Below are positions 60,454 to 64,000 of a DNA stretch of 64,000 nucleotides, piece by piece. This DNA comes from Gadus chalcogrammus. Its lineage: Eukaryota > Chordata > Actinopteri > Gadiformes > Gadidae. A model generated the notes under the pieces. It had not been told where the DNA came from. It was given only the letters and a program-made list of their open reading frames with translations, and searched no databases. The DNA is taken from contig NC_079427.1 of assembly GCF_026213295.1 (NCBI RefSeq), positions 33,731,170 to 33,795,169 on the forward strand, in the 5' to 3' direction. Positions within the stretch are counted from its first letter, which is position 1, and every line of letters starts with the position of its first letter. A program made the position numbers and the translations under genes.

Positions 60454-61614
60454 CTTTTCCGTGTGAGTTCAGAAGATACTCGCTCTACCTTCAGTCCTTC
60501 ATCAGATGGCCCGTCCACAGACTCTCTATCTTGTGAATCTGCTGACGGCAGCTTGTGGCTTGGCAATAATAAACCATATTTATTATGGGCCCATATTAAA
60601 ACATTTCAACCTTATCACCTACTCATCAATGATTATCTATGGCGTTAATAATAAGAAGAATTGTAAGAGCAACAATGTGAGAGTATAAATAAATTGAAAC
60701 ATGCTAAAATGAATAGTTAATATATTCGTATGGTAACACGCTGTTCAATAACCTTGGAGCCTGGCAGGGCTCCAAGGTTATTGCCTATAGACCTCTAAAA
60801 CTTTGTTCACAATACAGTCTCCTGCCACCTGCAGTCTTTCTTCCTGGGAAATAACCCTGAAATATAACTGAGCCGCTTTACTTTTAGTACTATTTAGGAG
60901 ACACTGACTTTACCTTACATGGCTTCAATTCGATAATTTATTAATGTATGCATATTTTATGCTGTTGATTAAATGCATACTTTCTCCATAATTAGAATAT
61001 TTCTTTGTACACTGTATTTTGTGTTTATGTTGCTAGCTATGTTTTTCCTATTGCATTAGCTATGAGATCTAGATTTTCTGGCTTGAGCTAAGCAATTGTA
61101 ATGGTCCTGGATCAGTAAAGTAATTTGTCACTGTATCTAAATCTGGAAGATCAATAAAGTACTTACTATGTGTATCTATCTGTATCTATATCCCTCAGGT
61201 AAAACCGCCCAATCTGGCAACACTACTAAAACTGTGTTTCTGAAGAAAGTTTAAATGATATCGAGATTCCGTTTAGATATTATTGAAGATACAAGTGTGT
61301 AGATTTGTTAAATGGTTTGAACGAAAATAAACGTTTCAAAATTTAATTAGTTACGTCTTAAAGATCCCATGGCATGAAAATGTCACTTTATGAGGTTTTC
61401 TAACATTAATTTGAGTTCCCTTAGCCTAGTGGTTCTCAAACCTTTTCGGTCATCCCCCACTTTGGACAAGTGAGAAATTTCAAACCCCATCGCCCCAACA
61501 CAATGCTAATGAAATACGCCAAGCTTAACATTTTCAAATTGATTGAAGTAATATCAAGCAACATCATGTTGTATCTAAATTATAACTCAATAACATCAAA
61601 TAGTTAGTAGTGTG
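60454..61614. other. 5' flank of the peptidase E gene; no feature except a hairpin
   Basis: No 5' exon with ATG was recognised. A perfect hairpin lies at 60746-60783. The rest is AT-rich, with a (TAA)n-like stretch at 61618-61640. Confidence 0.45.
60746..60783. repeat. Perfect 16-bp inverted repeat, 6-base loop
   Basis: CAATAACCTTGGAGCC and GGCTCCAAGGTTATTG pair perfectly around TGGCAG. Confidence 0.9.
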
Positions 61615-63510
61615 TAGTAATAATAAATAATAATAATAAATGTTATTTATAACGCACTTTATATATATTCAATGATCTCAAAGTGCTACAATGCACATTA
61701 AAAGAAAAGAGAAAAATGCAACAAAAAAATAAATAAATAAATAGCACATTAGCAAAAGGCTTTTCTAAAAAGATGGGTTTTTAGGCCTTTTTTTAATGAA
61801 TCCACAGTCTGTGGGGCCCTTAGATGGTCAGGGAGAGCATTCCACAGACTGGTTGCAGCTGAGCAGAAGGCACGGTCGCCCCCTTAATTCGGAGCCTTGT
61901 CCTCGGAAGCTGGAGGAGATTGGCCTGTCCAGAGCGGAGATGGCGTGAGGAGGAATGGGGGGTGATGAGTTCTTTGAGGTATAGGGGGGCAGTGCCATGG
62001 AGGCACTGGTGGGACAGAAGGGAGATCTTGAATTGGATCCTGTACTGGACAGGAAGCCAGTGGAGGGATTTGAGGATGGGTGTGATGTGGTGGTACTTCC
62101 GCACCCCCATCAGGATCCTGGCAGCACAATTCTGGATGTACTGCAGCCGCTGGATGTTCTTTCTGGGGATCCTGATGAAGAGTGCGTTGCAGTAGTCCAG
62201 CCTGGAGGAGACGAAGGCGTGGACAAGTTTTTCAGAATCGGGGAGAGTGAGTATGGGGCGGAGTTTTGCAATGTTCCTGATGTGGAAGTAGGAGGTTTTG
62301 CAGAGATATTCAATGTGGGCCTCAAAGGTCAGGTGAGGATCCATTTTGACACCAAGGTTAGTGACTAAGGATGAGAGGTGGATGTCATGGCCGGAGAAGG
62401 TGATGTTGGTGATACTGGATGACCGGGTCTGGTGTGGAGTGCCAACAAGAATGGCCTCCGTTTTTGAGCCATTGAGCTGCAGAAAGTTAGCCGCCATCCA
62501 CACCTTTATCTCCTCCAGGCAGGTGGAAAGTGTGGATAGAGCTGCAGAGGGGGATGGGTTTGTTTTGATGTAGAGTTGGGTGTCATCAGCGTAGCAGTGG
62601 AAAGGTATTCCATGCCGGCTGATGACACGACCAAGGGGGAGCATGTATAGCGTGAAGAGGGTGGGGCCAAGGACTGATCCTTGAGGGACACCACAGGTGA
62701 CAGAGTGCGTGTACGATTTAGCATCACCCAGGGATACATACTCTGTTCTGTCCGTGAGATATGATGTGAACCAGGCCTGGGTAGTGTCAGAGAGTCCGAT
62801 GGAGGAGTGAAGGCGGTGTAAAAGGACGTGGTGGTCCACGGTGTCAAAAGCTGCGGTGAGGTCGAGAAGGATGAGAATTGATGGAGAGCCAGCATCAGCA
62901 GACATCAGCAGGTCATTGGTGACCCTGACCAGGGCAGTTTCCGTACTGTGGCCAGAGCGGAAACCAGACTGGAACTTCTCATATAGACTGTCTGTTATGA
63001 CTGGTTGTGGAGTTTGGCAGAAACTACCTTTTCTAACACCTTTGATAGGAAAGGGAGGTTGGAGATGGGGCGGTAGTTGGCAGGTGCTTCGGGGTCAAGG
63101 CCGGGCTTCTTGAGTAGTGGCTTGATGACAGCAGTTTTCAGAGACGTGGGGACATGGCCGGACCGGAGGGACTGATTGATAATTTTGGTGATCATGGGAC
63201 TAATTGCAGAGGAGTGACCTTTTATCAGGGTTGAGGGAAATGGGTCCGGGTCACAGGTGGAGGGCTTCATCTTCCTTAGGATGTCTTCAATCTCATTCTG
63301 AGTGATGTCGGTGAAACAGCAGAGGAGCTGAGTAGTCCCGGACTGAGGATTGGCGGATGTGACTGGAGATGAAGGAGGGGCAGAGGGGCTGGGGAGAAGA
63401 GAGGCTGGGTGCGGGGGAGAAGAGAGAGCAGGGGGGCTGGAGAGAGGGGAGGGCGGGGAGGCAGGGGTGCTAGAGAGAGGGGAGGGTGGAGGGGCGGAGG
63501 GCAGTAGTCA
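61615..63510 (-). mobile_element. L2-type LINE, 3' two-thirds of ORF2 with 3' tail
   Basis: On the minus strand a reverse transcriptase runs from about 63500 to 61820, followed by a 3' region with GCGTTATAAATAACATTTAT and (ATT)n/(TTA)n simple sequence, as in fish L2/CR1-group elements. The 5' part, including the endonuclease, is missing; upstream (63370-63510) is a G-rich, proline-coding stretch. Confidence 0.88.
61820..63270 (-). pseudogene. L2-type LINE reverse transcriptase, frameshifted
   Basis: Frame 63270-62995 holds the early RT (AVIKPLLKKPGLDPEAPANY, RPISNLPFLSKVLEKVV). A one-base shift near 62997 leads to frame 62905-61820: SILILLDLTAAFDTVDHHVL, GVPQGSVLGPTLFTLYM, the CYADDTQLY active site, WMAANFLQLNGSKTEAIL and the C-terminal LDYCNALF...ILKSLHWLPVQYRI. 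It ends naturally at a stop (61822-61820). Because of the shift it cannot make a full protein. Confidence 0.88.
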
Positions 63511-64000
63511 GGCTAGGGCCTAGCCTGACTGGTCCCCCAGTAGCTAGAAATGGCGTTAGGTGTAAAACGAGCATTAAAGCATTAAGCATATTAAAGAAAG
63601 GACAGCGGATTCAAAAATGGCTCCCATTCATTCCTATGAAAACTACTCAATGGTGCAGGTCAACATCAAGGAGAGATTTGCTTCTGCATCATGGGCGCCT
63701 AGCCACGCCCTAGTGCATGACGTGCCGGATGCAGAAATACTCTCGTTTTCTAGCATTGTTAGCATTGTAGCATCATATGCGAGAGGTCTGAGCAAACACA
63801 GTCGCATCGTTTACCGACCATGGAAGTATAGGTTACTAACCCCCCCGATGATTCTCTAAGTGATCTTAAAATTACACTCCTCCTGCCATCCGGGCAACAA
63901 TTATTATTTAACAATTATTATTTATACTATTATTTAAGATTAGTTTGTCCCGTTTTGACCTATTAAAGAAAAACACCTTGTGTATAAATTTCATTTTTGT
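63511..64000. other. Right edge, no feature recognised
   Basis: An 80-codon plus-strand frame at 63617-63859 has no recognisable domain. A palindromic TTTAACAATTATTATTTA-type AT stretch lies near 63900. No gene is called. Confidence 0.4.

Overview
This window is vertebrate nuclear DNA, almost certainly from a teleost fish. It has small exons with GT-AG introns, fish-type hAT, PIF-Harbinger, Tc1-like, L2, copia and Ty3 elements, and a very high load of (CA)n/(TG)n microsatellites and minisatellites, often touching exons. That tandem-repeat load resembles published gadiform (cod-like) genomes; this placement is an inference. No bacterial genes, CRISPR arrays or operons are present.

Two host genes can be reconstructed. 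(1) On the + strand, 23 in-frame exons from 10794 to 48875 encode the last 763 residues of an integrin alpha subunit. It runs from beta-propeller blade 4/5 through three calcium loops, thigh and calf domains and a KR cleavage site to the membrane helix and a GFFKRVRPPQE tail, which identifies integrin alpha-V (itgav). The 5' exons were not found and probably lie left of the window. (2) On the - strand, eight exons from 60453 down to 52763 encode an alpha-aspartyl dipeptidase / peptidase E (family S51), convergent with itgav. This copy lacks a segment of about 27 residues that should carry the catalytic histidine, and has no visible ATG.

Layout: 1-2663 LINE with endonuclease and RT (minus); 2680-4035 nested inverted-repeat element; 4-10.8 kb repeats and unannotated DNA; 10.8-48.9 kb itgav, whose introns hold most of the transposons; 49.3-52.6 kb intergenic DNA with hairpins and a GATATC-rich element; 52.7-60.5 kb peptidase E gene, with a complete Ty3-type LTR element (54144-58666) and a LINE fragment in its introns; 61.6-63.5 kb L2-type LINE (minus).

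The mobile DNA is layered. A minisatellite in itgav intron 10850-21225 is split by a Harbinger element, which holds three further elements one inside another (at least four levels). Intron 27330-34554 holds a repeat, split by a terminal-inverted-repeat element, split by a copia element. Intron 34693-36945 holds a tRNA-derived SINE with two hAT-like elements sharing one 8-bp target in three copies. Several tandem arrays are interrupted or bordered by transposons. Exon edges themselves appear to have been copied into neighbouring tandem repeats at several places.
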